Positions 1 to 8,627 of a DNA stretch of 64,000 nt are shown here, one piece after another. The DNA is taken from assembly GCF_023923205.1 (NCBI RefSeq), contig NZ_CP099490.1, positions 2,604,001-2,668,000 of the forward strand, read 5' to 3'. Position 1 is the first letter of the stretch. Every line of letters begins with the position of its first letter. Source of the DNA: Ornithinimicrobium cryptoxanthini (GTDB lineage Bacteria > Actinomycetota > Actinomycetes > Actinomycetales > Dermatophilaceae). The translations under genes were made by a program, and so were the position numbers. The notes beneath the pieces were generated by a model, which was not told the DNA's origin, did not search any database, and was given only the letters and a program-made list of their open reading frames with translations.

Positions 1-154
1 AGTGGGCACATAGGACCGCTGGAGATGCGGGCGCACCGGGTGCAGCAGGGCTTCTCTTGCGGTTGACCGTCCGCGAGCGATTTATTGGTCGTCCACGTCT
101 GTCTGGTTCTTCCGTCGGTACCAGTAGACTACAACGATGTCATGGCATACTGCA

Positions 155-172
155 TCACGCGCCAGCGCGTGA
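155..172. repeat. Perfect inverted repeat, possible terminator or operator
   Basis: TCACGCGC and GCGCGTGA form an 8-bp perfect palindrome separated by CA, followed by CTTTG on the plus strand. The rest of positions 1-230 shows no convincing gene. The hairpin lies downstream of the stop of the minus-strand HTH gene ending at 231 and could serve as its terminator, but the T run is short. Confidence 0.35.
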
Positions 173-230
173 CTTTGCCCTCAGCGGGCACGGCAACGCG
201 GGCACGGCAACGCTGGGCATCTAACGAGTC

Positions 231-647
231 CTACTGCTGCCGCTGGACGACCGTGATCGGCTGAGACACGGTTGGGGCGAGCGAGGTAGCGCTGAGCCCG
301 TTGAGGCGGACACGTGCGGCGATGATGCGGGCGATGGCCATGGCCGAGTTGACGTTCCCTGCCATGGCGGCGTCCCACAGGGCAACCTGTAGCGCGTCCA
401 GGCGTGCGTTCTCGAGGTCGCGCAGCTGCCGGACTGCTTCGGCGTTGTGGGTGTCCAGGGCACGCTTGACGACCTGATACACCGAGGCACGGTGGGTGTA
501 ACCGAGCTCGTCGGCGATCTGCTGGTAGGTCATCCCCTGGGTGCGCAGCCGAACAGCTCTGGCGCGGCGTGCGGCTGCGAGGGCACGGTTACGGTGCCGC
601 CCGTTGACGCGCGGCAACGGCGGCTGCTCAGGCGCGTTACTGCTCAT
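231..647 (-). CDS. Small helix-turn-helix DNA-binding protein
   Basis: A protein of about 138 residues with a clear helix-turn-helix around residues 37-62 (MTYQQIADELGYTHRASVY), the pattern found in small phage terminase subunits and resolvase-like HTH domains. The remainder is basic at the N-terminus and helical at the C-terminus. I chose the ATG at 647 because GGAGG lies just upstream, although the spacing is short; a longer start at 686 is also open. It stands alone at the left end of the accessory region. A role as a regulator or element-encoded DNA-binding protein is inference only. Confidence 0.6.
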   Translation of the reverse strand: MSSNAPEQPPLPRVNGRHRNRALAAARRARAVRLRTQGMTYQQIADELGYTHRASVYQVVKRALDTHNAEAVRQLRDLENARLDALQVALWDAAMAGNVNSAMAIARIIAARVRLNGLSATSLAPTVSQPITVVQRQQ

Positions 648-706
648 GCCTCCATGATGCCATTGATGGCAATGTGTACCGCGCAACTACAACTTATGAC
701 TAAGTA

Positions 707-735
707 TTGCCGAGCACGCGTTAAGTAGGTATAAT
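707..735 (+). promoter_or_regulatory. Strong sigma-70-type promoter for the DUF4192 gene
   Basis: TTGCCG (707-712) and a perfect TATAAT (730-735) are separated by 17 bp, placing the start of transcription near 742. This is unusually close to the housekeeping consensus for such GC-rich DNA and would drive the structured leader and the gene at 865. Confidence 0.7.
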
Positions 736-740
736 TTGTA

Positions 741-808
741 GCAACGAGGACTTGGGATAACCACGCTCTCTGACACAGGGTTGGATAAACCCTCCTCGTT
801 GTAACACA
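741..808 (+). ncRNA. Structured 5' leader RNA, candidate riboregulator
   Basis: CAACGAGGA (742-750) pairs perfectly with TCCTCGTTG (793-801). Inside this stem sit two small hairpins that both present a GGATAA-type sequence: TGG-GATAA-CCA near 753-763 and GGGTT-GGATA-AACCC at 778-792. A separate terminator-like hairpin follows at once. Promoter, folded domain, terminator and RBS in one 135-bp leader is the layout of an attenuator or riboswitch. I do not recognise it as a known class, and the folding was done by eye. Confidence 0.45.
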
Positions 809-839
809 GGCTCGTCACAACCGGTGACGGGCCTTTTTT
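809..839 (+). terminator. Terminator-like hairpin within the DUF4192 leader
   Basis: GGCTCGTCAC pairs with GTGACGGGCC (one G-U pair) and is followed directly by six T residues. It lies between the promoter at 707-735 and the start codon at 865, so it would stop transcription of the gene it precedes unless it is controlled. Confidence 0.65.
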
Positions 840-864
840 CATGCCCACTTGCAAGGAGACTCCG

Positions 865-1917
865 ATGACTAGCCAATCCACGCTCACGCTGCGCCGTGAG
901 GAGGACGTCCTGACGGTGCTGCCCTACGTACTGGGCTACCACCCACGCAACAGCCTCGTCCTGATCGTCCTGAACGACACCCAACTGGTACTCACCGAGC
1001 GCATCGACCTGCCCACCACGCAGGAGGACACCGAGGCTGTGGTGGCCGAACTCGGCCATAACGTGCTGACCAACCACGGCGACCGCGCCATCGCCATCGG
1101 CTACGAAGACCCCGACGGTGCGCCGGCCACCCCGGCAGTGGAGGCGATGTCTGCCTGGCTGCAACAGCACGACGTCGAGGTCATGGGGCGGTACCTGGTG
1201 CGCGGCACCAAGTTCTGGGTCCTCGGCTGCGCCGACACCCCCTGCTGCCCGCCAGAAGGGCGTGACGTCCCAACCGATGTGGAGGCGTCCCACCTGGTCG
1301 CCGAGTACGTCGGCAAAGGCGTGACGGTTCAGCCGACCCGTGAGGACCTGGTGGCGATGATCGAGCCCGGTCCCCTGGCGTCTCGTGTGTCGCAGATCCT
1401 GCAGACGCTCAACACCGTGGACCACGACAATGTGGACACGGGAGGCCTCGAAGGTCGGGCCGAGCAGCTCCTGGCCTGGGCGCGGATCCTGTCCCCTACC
1501 GACCGAGGGCCGACCGACCCGGTGGACGCAGCGATCGCCTCGGTCTGCCTGCAGGAGGCGATGGTCCGCGACGGTCTGGTCGCCTGGGTCACCGACGGGC
1601 TCCTCCCCCGGGACGCCACCACCGGCCCTGTCCAGGACCTCCTGGAGGCCCTGGATGAGGCGTGGGCCGAGGTCGGCGGCCCGACCGCACCGCAGAACCA
1701 GCTGCGCGTCCACGAACGCCTCGTGGCCCTGTGTCAGGCACTCCCCGATGGCGCTGCGGCTGCCGCGTTGTGCCTGCTGGCCACGCACGCGTGGTGGCGC
1801 GGCAACGGTGCCCTGGCCGGCATCGCCCTGGACCGTGCCCTACGCGCCGAACCCGACTACCGGTTGGCCAAGCTGCTCAACCTCGTCATCCGGATGGGCC
1901 TACCCGCCGCTCCGTAA
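865..1917 (+). CDS. DUF4192 family protein
   Basis: A 350-residue soluble protein whose N-terminus matches the DUF4192 family: an early block of the form DVLTVLPYVLGYHPRNSLV followed by alternating beta-alpha segments. The family is widespread in Actinobacteria and has no settled function. I chose the ATG at 865 because AAGGAG sits about seven bases upstream; the earlier in-frame ATG at 841 lies inside the terminator tail. It is preceded by the leader RNA at 741-839 and followed by a hairpin at 1942-1974, so it probably forms its own transcription unit. Tyrosine codons here are mainly TAC even before G, unlike the core genes further right. Confidence 0.85.
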   Translation: MTSQSTLTLRREEDVLTVLPYVLGYHPRNSLVLIVLNDTQLVLTERIDLPTTQEDTEAVVAELGHNVLTNHGDRAIAIGYEDPDGAPATPAVEAMSAWLQQHDVEVMGRYLVRGTKFWVLGCADTPCCPPEGRDVPTDVEASHLVAEYVGKGVTVQPTREDLVAMIEPGPLASRVSQILQTLNTVDHDNVDTGGLEGRAEQLLAWARILSPTDRGPTDPVDAAIASVCLQEAMVRDGLVAWVTDGLLPRDATTGPVQDLLEALDEAWAEVGGPTAPQNQLRVHERLVALCQALPDGAAAAALCLLATHAWWRGNGALAGIALDRALRAEPDYRLAKLLNLVIRMGLPAAP

Positions 1918-1941
1918 CAGCACACTGCCCCGAAGTACCCG

Positions 1942-1974
1942 GGCCTGTCGCACACCGTGCGGCGGGCCTTTCCT
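1942..1974 (+). terminator. Terminator after the DUF4192 gene
   Basis: GGCCTGTCGCAC (1942-1953) pairs with GTGCGGCGGGCC (1957-1968) using two G-U pairs and a 3-base loop, followed by TTTCCT. It lies 25 bp after the stop codon. A smaller GGCACC/GGTGCC hairpin follows just before the next RBS. Confidence 0.55.
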
Positions 1975-2043
1975 GTCCCCCGCCGACCCGGCAAGGGGAA
2001 CCACAGGCACCCACCAGGTGCCGTACACCGAAGGAGAACAATC

Positions 2044-2934
2044 ATGGCTACCGCCACCACCTACCCACCGCTGCACGTCGTGCAGGACCCACCCACCGTC
2101 CAGGAACGCATGGGCATGCTCCTGCGGGCACGCGCAGCAGCCCGACAGGCCCTGGACCTCGCCCTGTCCCTGCCGCGGGCTGCCACAGGCTGGGCGCTCC
2201 GACAGCTCCACACCCTCGTAGGAGCAGCCGGCGACAACCACGTCGCCGCCTGGCTGACCGCACGCACCAGCGCCGCTGTCACCTTCGTGCGCCAGGTCGG
2301 GTTCGTGCCCCTGGCTGCGACGGTCCTGAGCACCCCGCGGGTCTGGGCCGGTGCCACCCGGCTCCTCCGTGCCGCCAGCGGATTCCTGGCCCGGCTGGGC
2401 CACGGCCTCTGGACCGGTCTGGACAGGTTGCTCCATCGCGCCGGACCAGTAGGTGTACAGGTCAGCAACCGGCTGACGAGCGCCACCGCGACGGTGCGGC
2501 GCGTCACCAACAGGATGCTCACCCACGCGGTCGTGCGGACGGTCACCAGTGCGGGGTTCGAGGCTGCTCAGCTGGTCCGACCGATCAGCCGCGCGGTCCT
2601 CGCCCACCGGGTCATCAGCCTTCTTACGCCAGGTCGGTGGACCCGCGCCCTGGTCCAGGTTCTGGTCTTCACCGTGCTGCTATCCACCAGGCTGCTCACC
2701 ACCGCACCAGCCAGCGGAGGTGCAGTTGATGTCCGCCCCATCGGCAATGAAGCCTCCTCCGCTGGTATCGAGCGGCTTGTCGATCCGGTGCCTGCCACCA
2801 ACGGGTCGCCTGCTGGTCCAGCTGCGGATGGCACTGACGAGACCCACCAAGCAGTACCTGTGGGTCAGGTGAACCGGGCGGCGCGCCGGGCCCAGCAGCA
2901 GGAACGGGCCCGCGCACGGCGAGCCGGCAGATGA
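2044..2934 (+). CDS. Hypothetical protein with one C-terminal membrane segment
   Basis: A 296-residue protein that I do not recognise. The first two thirds are amphipathic, alanine- and arginine-rich helices. One likely membrane segment follows near residues 205-225 (ALVQVLVFTVLLSTRLL), then a low-complexity tail ending in a cluster of Arg, Ala and Gln. The ATG at 2044 is supported by AAGGAGAA with normal spacing. It follows the DUF4192 gene in the same direction, with a terminator-like hairpin between. Function unknown; the composition suggests a membrane-anchored accessory protein of a mobile element. Confidence 0.6.
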   Translation: MATATTYPPLHVVQDPPTVQERMGMLLRARAAARQALDLALSLPRAATGWALRQLHTLVGAAGDNHVAAWLTARTSAAVTFVRQVGFVPLAATVLSTPRVWAGATRLLRAASGFLARLGHGLWTGLDRLLHRAGPVGVQVSNRLTSATATVRRVTNRMLTHAVVRTVTSAGFEAAQLVRPISRAVLAHRVISLLTPGRWTRALVQVLVFTVLLSTRLLTTAPASGGAVDVRPIGNEASSAGIERLVDPVPATNGSPAGPAADGTDETHQAVPVGQVNRAARRAQQQERARARRAGR

Positions 2935-3001
2935 GGCACATGTGGGGGCGGCCCGTGAACCGGTCGCGGGTCGCCCCCTGCGGGTCACCAGGGGTACGGT
3001 C

Positions 3002-3256
3002 ATGATCGTCCTGGGCATCGCCGGGATAGCCGCCATGGCAGTGATCGCTTACTCCAGGCTGCGGGCTCACTCACCCGAAGCGGGCAGCACCGCGCTGCGG
3101 GAGACCCGGGAGCTCGCAGCCGTCGTTCTCATCTGCGCCAAGGCAGTGGAAGCCGTCGTCGACGTCTTCAACGAGCGGCGACCCCGGATGGGCACGTCAT
3201 CGTGGGAGCGGCTGTCCCTGTACGACGACGACGGCGAGGAGGAGTACGGGTACTAG
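3002..3256 (+). CDS. Small single-span membrane protein
   Basis: About 84 residues from the ATG at 3002, with a membrane helix at once (MIVLGIAGIAAMAVIAYSRL) and a soluble acidic tail ending in DDDGEEEYGY. A GTG at 2942 in the same frame would add 20 residues, so the start is uncertain. It lies about 65 bp after the previous gene and is probably co-transcribed with it. Function unknown. Confidence 0.5.
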   Translation: MIVLGIAGIAAMAVIAYSRLRAHSPEAGSTALRETRELAAVVLICAKAVEAVVDVFNERRPRMGTSSWERLSLYDDDGEEEYGY

Positions 3257-3459
3257 CAGCGCCGGGCTGGGTCGGCGGTTCCGTAAGGGGCCGCCGGCTC
3301 GGCCATGCTTCAGGCTCCCCTACTAGCTCGCTTAGGTACGGCCAGAGCCCGCGAGTACCACATATCACGGCCGAGTCCAGTCTGTACACGGGGTAACACG
3401 GCGCGGTAGGCTTCGCGCAGTCATCGCCCGATGATCGCCGCACTGAAAGTGGAGGAACC

Positions 3460-3870
3460 ATGCCCCTAGCGATCAAGTGCAGGCAGGCCCTCATCGAGCT
3501 GGAAGAGACCCGGCGCAATGTGCGCCGGTTCTGGAATCTTATCTACGCGGTTTCTGTTGCGTTCGCTCTTTTCACGATTTTCCTGGTTGGTTCTCTGGTC
3601 TGGGGTAATGACCCAAGCAAAGCTGTTGCTGCTCTGGCCACTATTGCTTCAGGCGGTGGCTTGCTTTTCGTGATCAGACAAAAGAACCAGGCTGAGAAGC
3701 GCCACGACACAGCAAAGAGCGCTCTCCGTCGAGACTGCGGAGAGGCAGCCGAACAACTACGTAGTCTCGGTCCCGACGTCGAGTTGGGGTTGCCGGAAGA
3801 AGCGGTTGACCTAATCGCCGGATCCAGCACTCAGGGTTCCACTACCGCTGATGAAGGCGCCGAGCGCTGA
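3460..3870 (+). CDS. Small two-span membrane protein
   Basis: A 136-residue protein with two hydrophobic segments around residues 28-48 and 56-74, flanked by charged helices; the C-terminal third is soluble and acidic. The start at 3460 has GGAGG seven bases upstream. The charged helix, hydrophobic hairpin, charged helix layout recalls small effector-like membrane proteins of accessory regions, but I see no family motif. It converges with the DUF4268 gene. The 3257-3459 stretch before it holds no clear gene. Confidence 0.6.
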   Translation: MPLAIKCRQALIELEETRRNVRRFWNLIYAVSVAFALFTIFLVGSLVWGNDPSKAVAALATIASGGGLLFVIRQKNQAEKRHDTAKSALRRDCGEAAEQLRSLGPDVELGLPEEAVDLIAGSSTQGSTTADEGAER

Positions 3871-3982
3871 AACTTAGCCCCTGCGTCTAGGTCAGCGATC
3901 CGTGGTGGCCATCGGCGGCAGCGCTCCCGTAAGCACGCCAGCGTCGCCTAGTTCACTGCACGAACCGGCTCGGGAGGGCATC

Positions 3983-5056
3983 TCAGAGATCCCCGGCACT
4001 GCTACGGGGGGCGGCATCGTGTGGAGACTCTGGGTACTGCGCCCGATCGACCTGGGTCTGAGCGGTTCGCAGCTGCCGTGCCCGCCGCCGAAGCGGCTCG
4101 TTCAGGACATCGAATAGCGCGATGAACGCGGTCGCTCCCCACGCCACGAGACTGTCCCCGACAGCCGGGGTCACGTCCCCCTGAAGGTCCACTGCTGAGT
4201 GGTACGTGGCAATGCGGGACGCGCGCCTATCGTCGAGCCGCTCAAACGACAGTGGTAGGCCCGTGGCCCCCTCCCAGCGGTCCTCGTCACCCTCGAACTC
4301 ATCGAACAGCGCCTTGTTGCGCTCGCGGTCCCCACAGTCTAAGTACGCCTCAACACGTAGGCGCCCATCGCCGGGCTGACTGATGACCCAAGACCCGAAC
4401 GGACCGGAGGCGACGTTGATCCAGTTGCTCCCCTCGTTCCGGGCGGGCACCCGGATGGTGGGTCTCTGCTCGTTAACGCGCTCCAGGATGTCAGCGAATA
4501 GATCCTGTCGGGCACTATTTAGGGACGAGCCGCCTTGCACATGCGATGAGCGCGATTCGCCCTTCACGCGCTTCTGCCAGTCGTTAGGGCGAGACACCAC
4601 GTCAAAGACGGGTGCCCGAGGACCGGACTGCCCGATCTGCACCACACTGAGCTCGATGCCGAAGAACTGGACACCACCGTCGGTTCTCTCGTTCAGCCAA
4701 TCGAAGGCACGCCGCGTCTCATCACGAAACTGGCGTGAGATCCAGATGACCGTGGCTGCCTCAAGGCCAGCGGCGTAGACCAAGCACTGTCCCAGATGCG
4801 AGTGATCGGTGCGCTCCAGCTGGTTCTCAATCACGACAACCCGCCCGTCCTCGTCCGTGGCCTTGATGTCGAGACGGAACTGCCCCACAGGGACCTCAGT
4901 CGCCTCAACCGTCAACGTCATGCCGAGCTCGTCACCCAAGATGTCGATGTTCTCCGCCAACCAGGGTGTGAAGTCTCCCGACTCCGACAACCAGACCGTG
5001 CGCGGATCAGCAACCCGGACGAGGCGCCCCAGTCCACTGCTGTCGATATCTGTCAC
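3983..5056 (-). CDS. DUF4268 protein, PD-(D/E)XK nuclease-like
   Basis: A 357-residue protein with the family start (FTPWLAENIDILGDELGM) and a nuclease-like core: Asp in RLDIKA, then VVVIENQLE, matching the D...(D/E)xK/Q arrangement of restriction-like folds. HSHLGQCLVYAAGLEA and a conserved WLNERTD segment follow. The GTG at 5056 is chosen because AGGAG lies six bases upstream. DUF4268 proteins occur as solitary genes and inside restriction or defence loci; here none of the usual methylase or helicase partners is present. It is convergent with the gene at 3460 and its promoter region faces the recombinase. Nuclease activity is inferred from the fold only. Confidence 0.8.
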   Translation of the reverse strand: MTDIDSSGLGRLVRVADPRTVWLSESGDFTPWLAENIDILGDELGMTLTVEATEVPVGQFRLDIKATDEDGRVVVIENQLERTDHSHLGQCLVYAAGLEAATVIWISRQFRDETRRAFDWLNERTDGGVQFFGIELSVVQIGQSGPRAPVFDVVSRPNDWQKRVKGESRSSHVQGGSSLNSARQDLFADILERVNEQRPTIRVPARNEGSNWINVASGPFGSWVISQPGDGRLRVEAYLDCGDRERNKALFDEFEGDEDRWEGATGLPLSFERLDDRRASRIATYHSAVDLQGDVTPAVGDSLVAWGATAFIALFDVLNEPLRRRARQLRTAQTQVDRAQYPESPHDAAPRSSAGDL

Positions 5057-5182
5057 CTGCTGCTCCTTCAAACGAGTAGACGGAGCTGACGACCTTCCAG
5101 GTCCACGTCGGACCCGCTGACCGCTCCCAAACAGCATGCTGCCAGTGAACGACCCCCGACCGTCAAGAAACGAGCGTTTCTG

Positions 5183-5218
5183 AGAAGCCCCGCGGCCGAA
5201 CCGTGCCGCGGGGCTTCT
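5183..5218. terminator. Strong bidirectional terminator
   Basis: AGAAGCCCCGCGGC (5183-5196) and GCCGCGGGGCTTCT (5205-5218) form a perfect 14-bp stem with an 8-base loop; T-rich tails appear on both strands. It insulates the recombinase gene from the DUF4268 promoter region. Confidence 0.75.
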
Positions 5219-5269
5219 TCGTGTCCACAACCCGTGTCCGCAATCAACGTCCCAGAAGGGAGTCCCACC

Positions 5270-5857
5270 ATGAGTATTGAGACAACACAGCACCACCTAC
5301 TCGGCTACGCGCGCGTGTCCACCCTCGAGCAGGACGAAGCCCTCCAGGTTGACGCACTCCAGGCCGCCGGGTGCGGCCGGATCTTCATCGACAAGGCATC
5401 GGGCGCGCTGCAGCACCGACCCCAGCTGGAGGCGCTCCTGCAGCACCTGCGACCCGGCGACACCGTGGCGGTCTGGCGCCTCGACCGACTGGGCCGCAGC
5501 CTGCGCCACCTCATCGACACCGTCGAGAAGCTTCAGAGCCAGGGTGTGGCCTTCCGCAGCCTCACTGAGAACATCGACACCTCTACCCCAGGAGGACGGC
5601 TCATCTTCCACGTCTTCGGGGCTCTGGCGGAGTTCGAGCGGGACCTCATCCGTGAGCGCACCCATGCCGGGCTTGCCGCGGCACGGGCTCGCGGCCGCAG
5701 AGGTGGACGACCCACCGTTTGGACCCCCGAGAAGCTACGTGTCGCACAGCAGATGTACGACGATGGCCAACACGACGTGAGCACCATCGCCCGCATCTTG
5801 CAGGTGTCCAGGGCATCCGTCTACCGCGCCCTGCAGTCTCCACGTGCTTCCGCGTAA
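5270..5857 (+). CDS. Serine recombinase, resolvase/invertase family
   Basis: A 195-residue Tn3 resolvase/DNA invertase-type enzyme. The catalytic serine is in GYARVSTLEQ (Ser17); the RLDRLGRS arginine block lies near residues 68-75; the long E-helix follows (GALAEFERDLIRERT), then a C-terminal HTH near 150-190. Length and layout are normal for the family and the gene is intact. The ATG at 5270 has GAAGGGAG upstream. No transposase of the Tn3 type and no cassette with inverted repeats is visible, so it may be a resolution system for a former plasmid. It is bracketed by two strong terminators. Confidence 0.9.
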   Translation: MSIETTQHHLLGYARVSTLEQDEALQVDALQAAGCGRIFIDKASGALQHRPQLEALLQHLRPGDTVAVWRLDRLGRSLRHLIDTVEKLQSQGVAFRSLTENIDTSTPGGRLIFHVFGALAEFERDLIRERTHAGLAAARARGRRGGRPTVWTPEKLRVAQQMYDDGQHDVSTIARILQVSRASVYRALQSPRASA

Positions 5858-5874
5858 CTACGTCCTGACCTCAC

Positions 5875-5903
5875 GGCCCACCGCGCCCCAGGCGCGGTGG
5901 GCC
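5875..5903. terminator. Terminator after the serine recombinase
   Basis: GGCCCACCGCGCC and GGCGCGGTGGGCC form a perfect 13-bp stem with a 3-base loop, 18 bp after the recombinase stop codon. The downstream T run is weak, so the assignment rests on the stem. Confidence 0.65.
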
Positions 5904-5995
5904 TCATGGCTCCTCTGTGTTATGTGCTCGTCCGTTCAGCCCCAGACCGTTGAACCTGGATAGGGGGGGGCAGCCTCCACTGCGCGCCGGACAGC

Positions 5996-6157
5996 TCAGG
6001 CGGCGTGTCCGGTGAGTGACATCACGATTCCGCCGATCTCGGGATGTGCGGCGCGGATGAGAGTGCACCACATCAGGTGCTCGCGCAACCTGCGCAACGC
6101 GCCGATGGAAGTGGCAAGCGCCTTGCGCTGCTGACGTTCGGGTTTCCAAGGGGTTAG
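5996..6157 (-). pseudogene. 3' remnant of an unidentified gene beside the IS
   Basis: About 53 codons of coding-like sequence ending in TGA (reading ...SIGALRRLREHLMWC... to GHAA). No start codon is present, and an in-frame stop lies immediately upstream, so this is a leftover fragment. It adjoins the left end of the IS21-family element. Removing the IS and rejoining at the target duplication does not restore a longer frame, so decay preceded insertion. I do not recognise the parent family. Confidence 0.4.
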
Positions 6158-6324
6158 TCAGGTGTCCATGGCCGTGGCAAAGTCCCCGCTGGTGGCCACG
6201 TGAGGTCCCCGCTGGTGGCCAAGTAGAAGTCCCCACCCTCTGCTCGTGTCGTCCATGAGCTGAGCCCCTGGGCGGTGACGGTGTCGGTGTCGAAGCCAGT
6301 CACCGCACCGCCCAGGGAGCTCCA

Positions 6325-7851
6325 TTGAAGAACATGAGGGAAGAGTTGGACATCATCACCGCCTACAACAACGTGGGCACCTACCGCGGCGCCGCCGATA
6401 TCTGCGGCACTACCCACAAGACCGTCAAGCGGGTCGTGCTACGTCATGCCGCTGGTCAGGCCCGCCCGGTCAAGGCACCTCGGCCGGCGAACTACGAGGA
6501 CGTGCGCGGCCTCGTCGCCGCCGGTGTCGACACGGCCAAGGCCCGGATCAGCGCCAAGCGGCTGCTGCCCAAGGCACGGGCTGCCGGGTACACCGGATCA
6601 CCGCGCAACTTCCGCCGCCTTGTCGCGCAGGAGAAGAAGGCATGGCGGGCCCAGCACGGCCGCACTCACCGGCCGGCGTCGTGGTCCCCGGGTGAGCACC
6701 TGGTCATCGACTGGGGCGTGATCGCCGGCGTGCACGTCTTCGCCGCTGTCCTGGCGTGGTCCCGCTTCCGGTTCGTCCGTTTCGCCGCTGATGAGAAGGC
6801 CGCGACGACGATGGCGATGCTGGCCGAGTGCTTCGAGGTCCTCGGCGGCACACCCAAAGTCGTGCTCGCCGACCGGATGGGCTGCCTCAAGGGCGGCGTG
6901 GTCGCCAACCGGGTCGTGCCCACCCCGGACTATGTCCGGTTCGCCACGCACTACCGGTTCCGGCCCGACTTCTGCGAGGCGGCCGACCCCGAGTCCAAGG
7001 GCGTCGTCGAGGCCCTCGTGCGCTACGGCAAGGACGACCTGGCCCTGCCGCTGCTACTCGATCACGCCGGCACCGGGGGCGACCTGACCGTCGGCGCCGC
7101 GCGCGTGCTGGCCAACCTGAACGCCGCCAACCGACACGCGACCGACTGGTGCGCGGAGGTCAACGCCGCCGTCCACTCAGAGATCGCCGCGGTCCCCGAC
7201 CAGCGGCTGGCCACCGAGGCCCCGCTGCTCACCGAACTGCCCTCACTGCGCCCGGTCATCGGGCCGGCACCGGCGACCCGCAAGGTCGACAAGCTGTCCA
7301 CGATCCGCCTCGGCTCGGCCCGGTACTCCGTGCCCAACGCGCTGATCGGCACCCAGGTCGGTGTGCTCGTCGACGGCACCCGGGTCCTGATCCTGGACAC
7401 CGGCACCGGGCAGGTCCACGCCGAGCACCCGCTGGTCGCGCCGGGTGAGGCGTCGGTCCTGGACGAGCACTACGGCGGTGCCCGCCCGGCTGCCCCGGTG
7501 CGGGCGATCCGGCCGCGCAGCGCGGCCGAGGTCGCCTTCTGCTCACTCGGCCCGGCTGCGCAGGAGTTCATCGCCGGTGCCGCCGGGGCCGGGCATACCC
7601 GCCTGGGCCCCGAGCTGGCCGAGCTGAACACCCTGACCGCCGCCCACGGGCAGGCCGCGATGGTCGCCGCGCTGGAGCGAGCGACCGCGTTCGGTCGGTG
7701 GAAGGCCAGCGATGTCCGCTCGATCCTGGCCGCCGGCGCCGGCGTGGCCACACCACGAGAGGCCGGGGAGGCGCTCGTGCTGGACCTGCCCACCTCTTCT
7801 GGACGGTCGCTGGCCGAGTACGCCCCGGCACCGAAGGCGGTGTCCTCGTGA
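6325..7851 (+). CDS. istA: IS21-family transposase IstA
   Basis: A 508-residue DDE transposase. An HTH lies near residues 14-40 (GTYRGAADICGTTHKTVKR). The catalytic core follows with HLVIDWG (first Asp), VVLADRMG (second Asp) and ADPESKGVVEALVRY (Glu). The C-terminal beta-barrel region follows and the length is normal. The likely start is TTG at 6325 with GGGAG upstream; ATG at 6334 is an alternative. Its stop overlaps the start of istB by the GTGA arrangement, giving translational coupling. IstA cuts and joins the element ends with help from IstB. Confidence 0.92.
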   Translation: MKNMREELDIITAYNNVGTYRGAADICGTTHKTVKRVVLRHAAGQARPVKAPRPANYEDVRGLVAAGVDTAKARISAKRLLPKARAAGYTGSPRNFRRLVAQEKKAWRAQHGRTHRPASWSPGEHLVIDWGVIAGVHVFAAVLAWSRFRFVRFAADEKAATTMAMLAECFEVLGGTPKVVLADRMGCLKGGVVANRVVPTPDYVRFATHYRFRPDFCEAADPESKGVVEALVRYGKDDLALPLLLDHAGTGGDLTVGAARVLANLNAANRHATDWCAEVNAAVHSEIAAVPDQRLATEAPLLTELPSLRPVIGPAPATRKVDKLSTIRLGSARYSVPNALIGTQVGVLVDGTRVLILDTGTGQVHAEHPLVAPGEASVLDEHYGGARPAAPVRAIRPRSAAEVAFCSLGPAAQEFIAGAAGAGHTRLGPELAELNTLTAAHGQAAMVAALERATAFGRWKASDVRSILAAGAGVATPREAGEALVLDLPTSSGRSLAEYAPAPKAVSS

Positions 7852-8627
7852 GCGCCTCGACCGCGCCGGCGCTGGATGCGGACCTGACCGCGGGGCTGCG
7901 GAGGCTGAAGCTGGCCGCGATGCGTCAGCTCGCCCCCGAGCTACTCGTGACGGCCAAGACCCAGCGGTGGTCCCCCGAGGAGGTGCTGCGGGCGCTGGTC
8001 GAGGCCGAGATCGCCGCCCGGGACGCCTCCAACGAGCGAGCACGGCTGAAAGCGGCGACGTTCCCGGTGCTCAAGACGATCCAGGACTTCGACCTGACCG
8101 CCTCCTCGATCCCGGCCCCGACCTGGGCGTACCTGACCTCCCTGGAGTGGCTGCGGGCCAAGGAGAACGTCGCGCTCATCGGCCCGGCCGGCACAGGGAA
8201 GTCCCACACCCTCATCGCGCTCGGTCACGCCGCCGTCCTCGCCGGCCACCGGGTCCGGTACCTGACCGCGGCCGACCTCGTCGAGACGCTCTACCGCGGC
8301 CTGGCCGACAACACCGTCGGCAGAACCATCGAGGCGCTGCTGCGCAACGACGTCGTCCTGGTCGACGAGATCGGCTTCGCACCGTTGGACGACACCGGCG
8401 CCCAGTTACTCTTCCGGTTCGTCGCCGCCGCCTACGAACGCCGTTCCCTCGGCATCGCCTCGCACCACTCCTTCGAGGACTGGGGCCGCTTCCTGCCCGA
8501 GCACACCACCGCCGTGTCCATGCTCGACCGGCTACTGCACCACGCCACCACGGTGGTCACCAACGGCCAGTCCTACCGCATGCGCGAAGCCCGTCAACGC
8601 CGAGGAGGTGAGCTGCCCACCACGTAA
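7848..8627 (+). CDS. istB: IS21-family helper ATPase IstB
   Basis: A 259-residue AAA+ ATPase related to DnaC. Walker A is GPAGTGKSH near residues 110-118 and Walker B is VVLVDEIGF near 172-180. The family C-terminal segment follows (SMLDRLLHHATTVVTNGQSYR). It starts at a GTG overlapping the istA stop codon. IstB regulates target choice and activates the transposase. The gene is complete. Confidence 0.92.
   Translation: MSASTAPALDADLTAGLRRLKLAAMRQLAPELLVTAKTQRWSPEEVLRALVEAEIAARDASNERARLKAATFPVLKTIQDFDLTASSIPAPTWAYLTSLEWLRAKENVALIGPAGTGKSHTLIALGHAAVLAGHRVRYLTAADLVETLYRGLADNTVGRTIEALLRNDVVLVDEIGFAPLDDTGAQLLFRFVAAAYERRSLGIASHHSFEDWGRFLPEHTTAVSMLDRLLHHATTVVTNGQSYRMREARQRRGGELPTT

Noticed and set aside
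1385..2221. Long Arg/Pro-rich frames overlapping the DUF4192 gene
   Set aside because: Low-complexity composition; the DUF4192 frame has family motifs, an RBS and a promoter.
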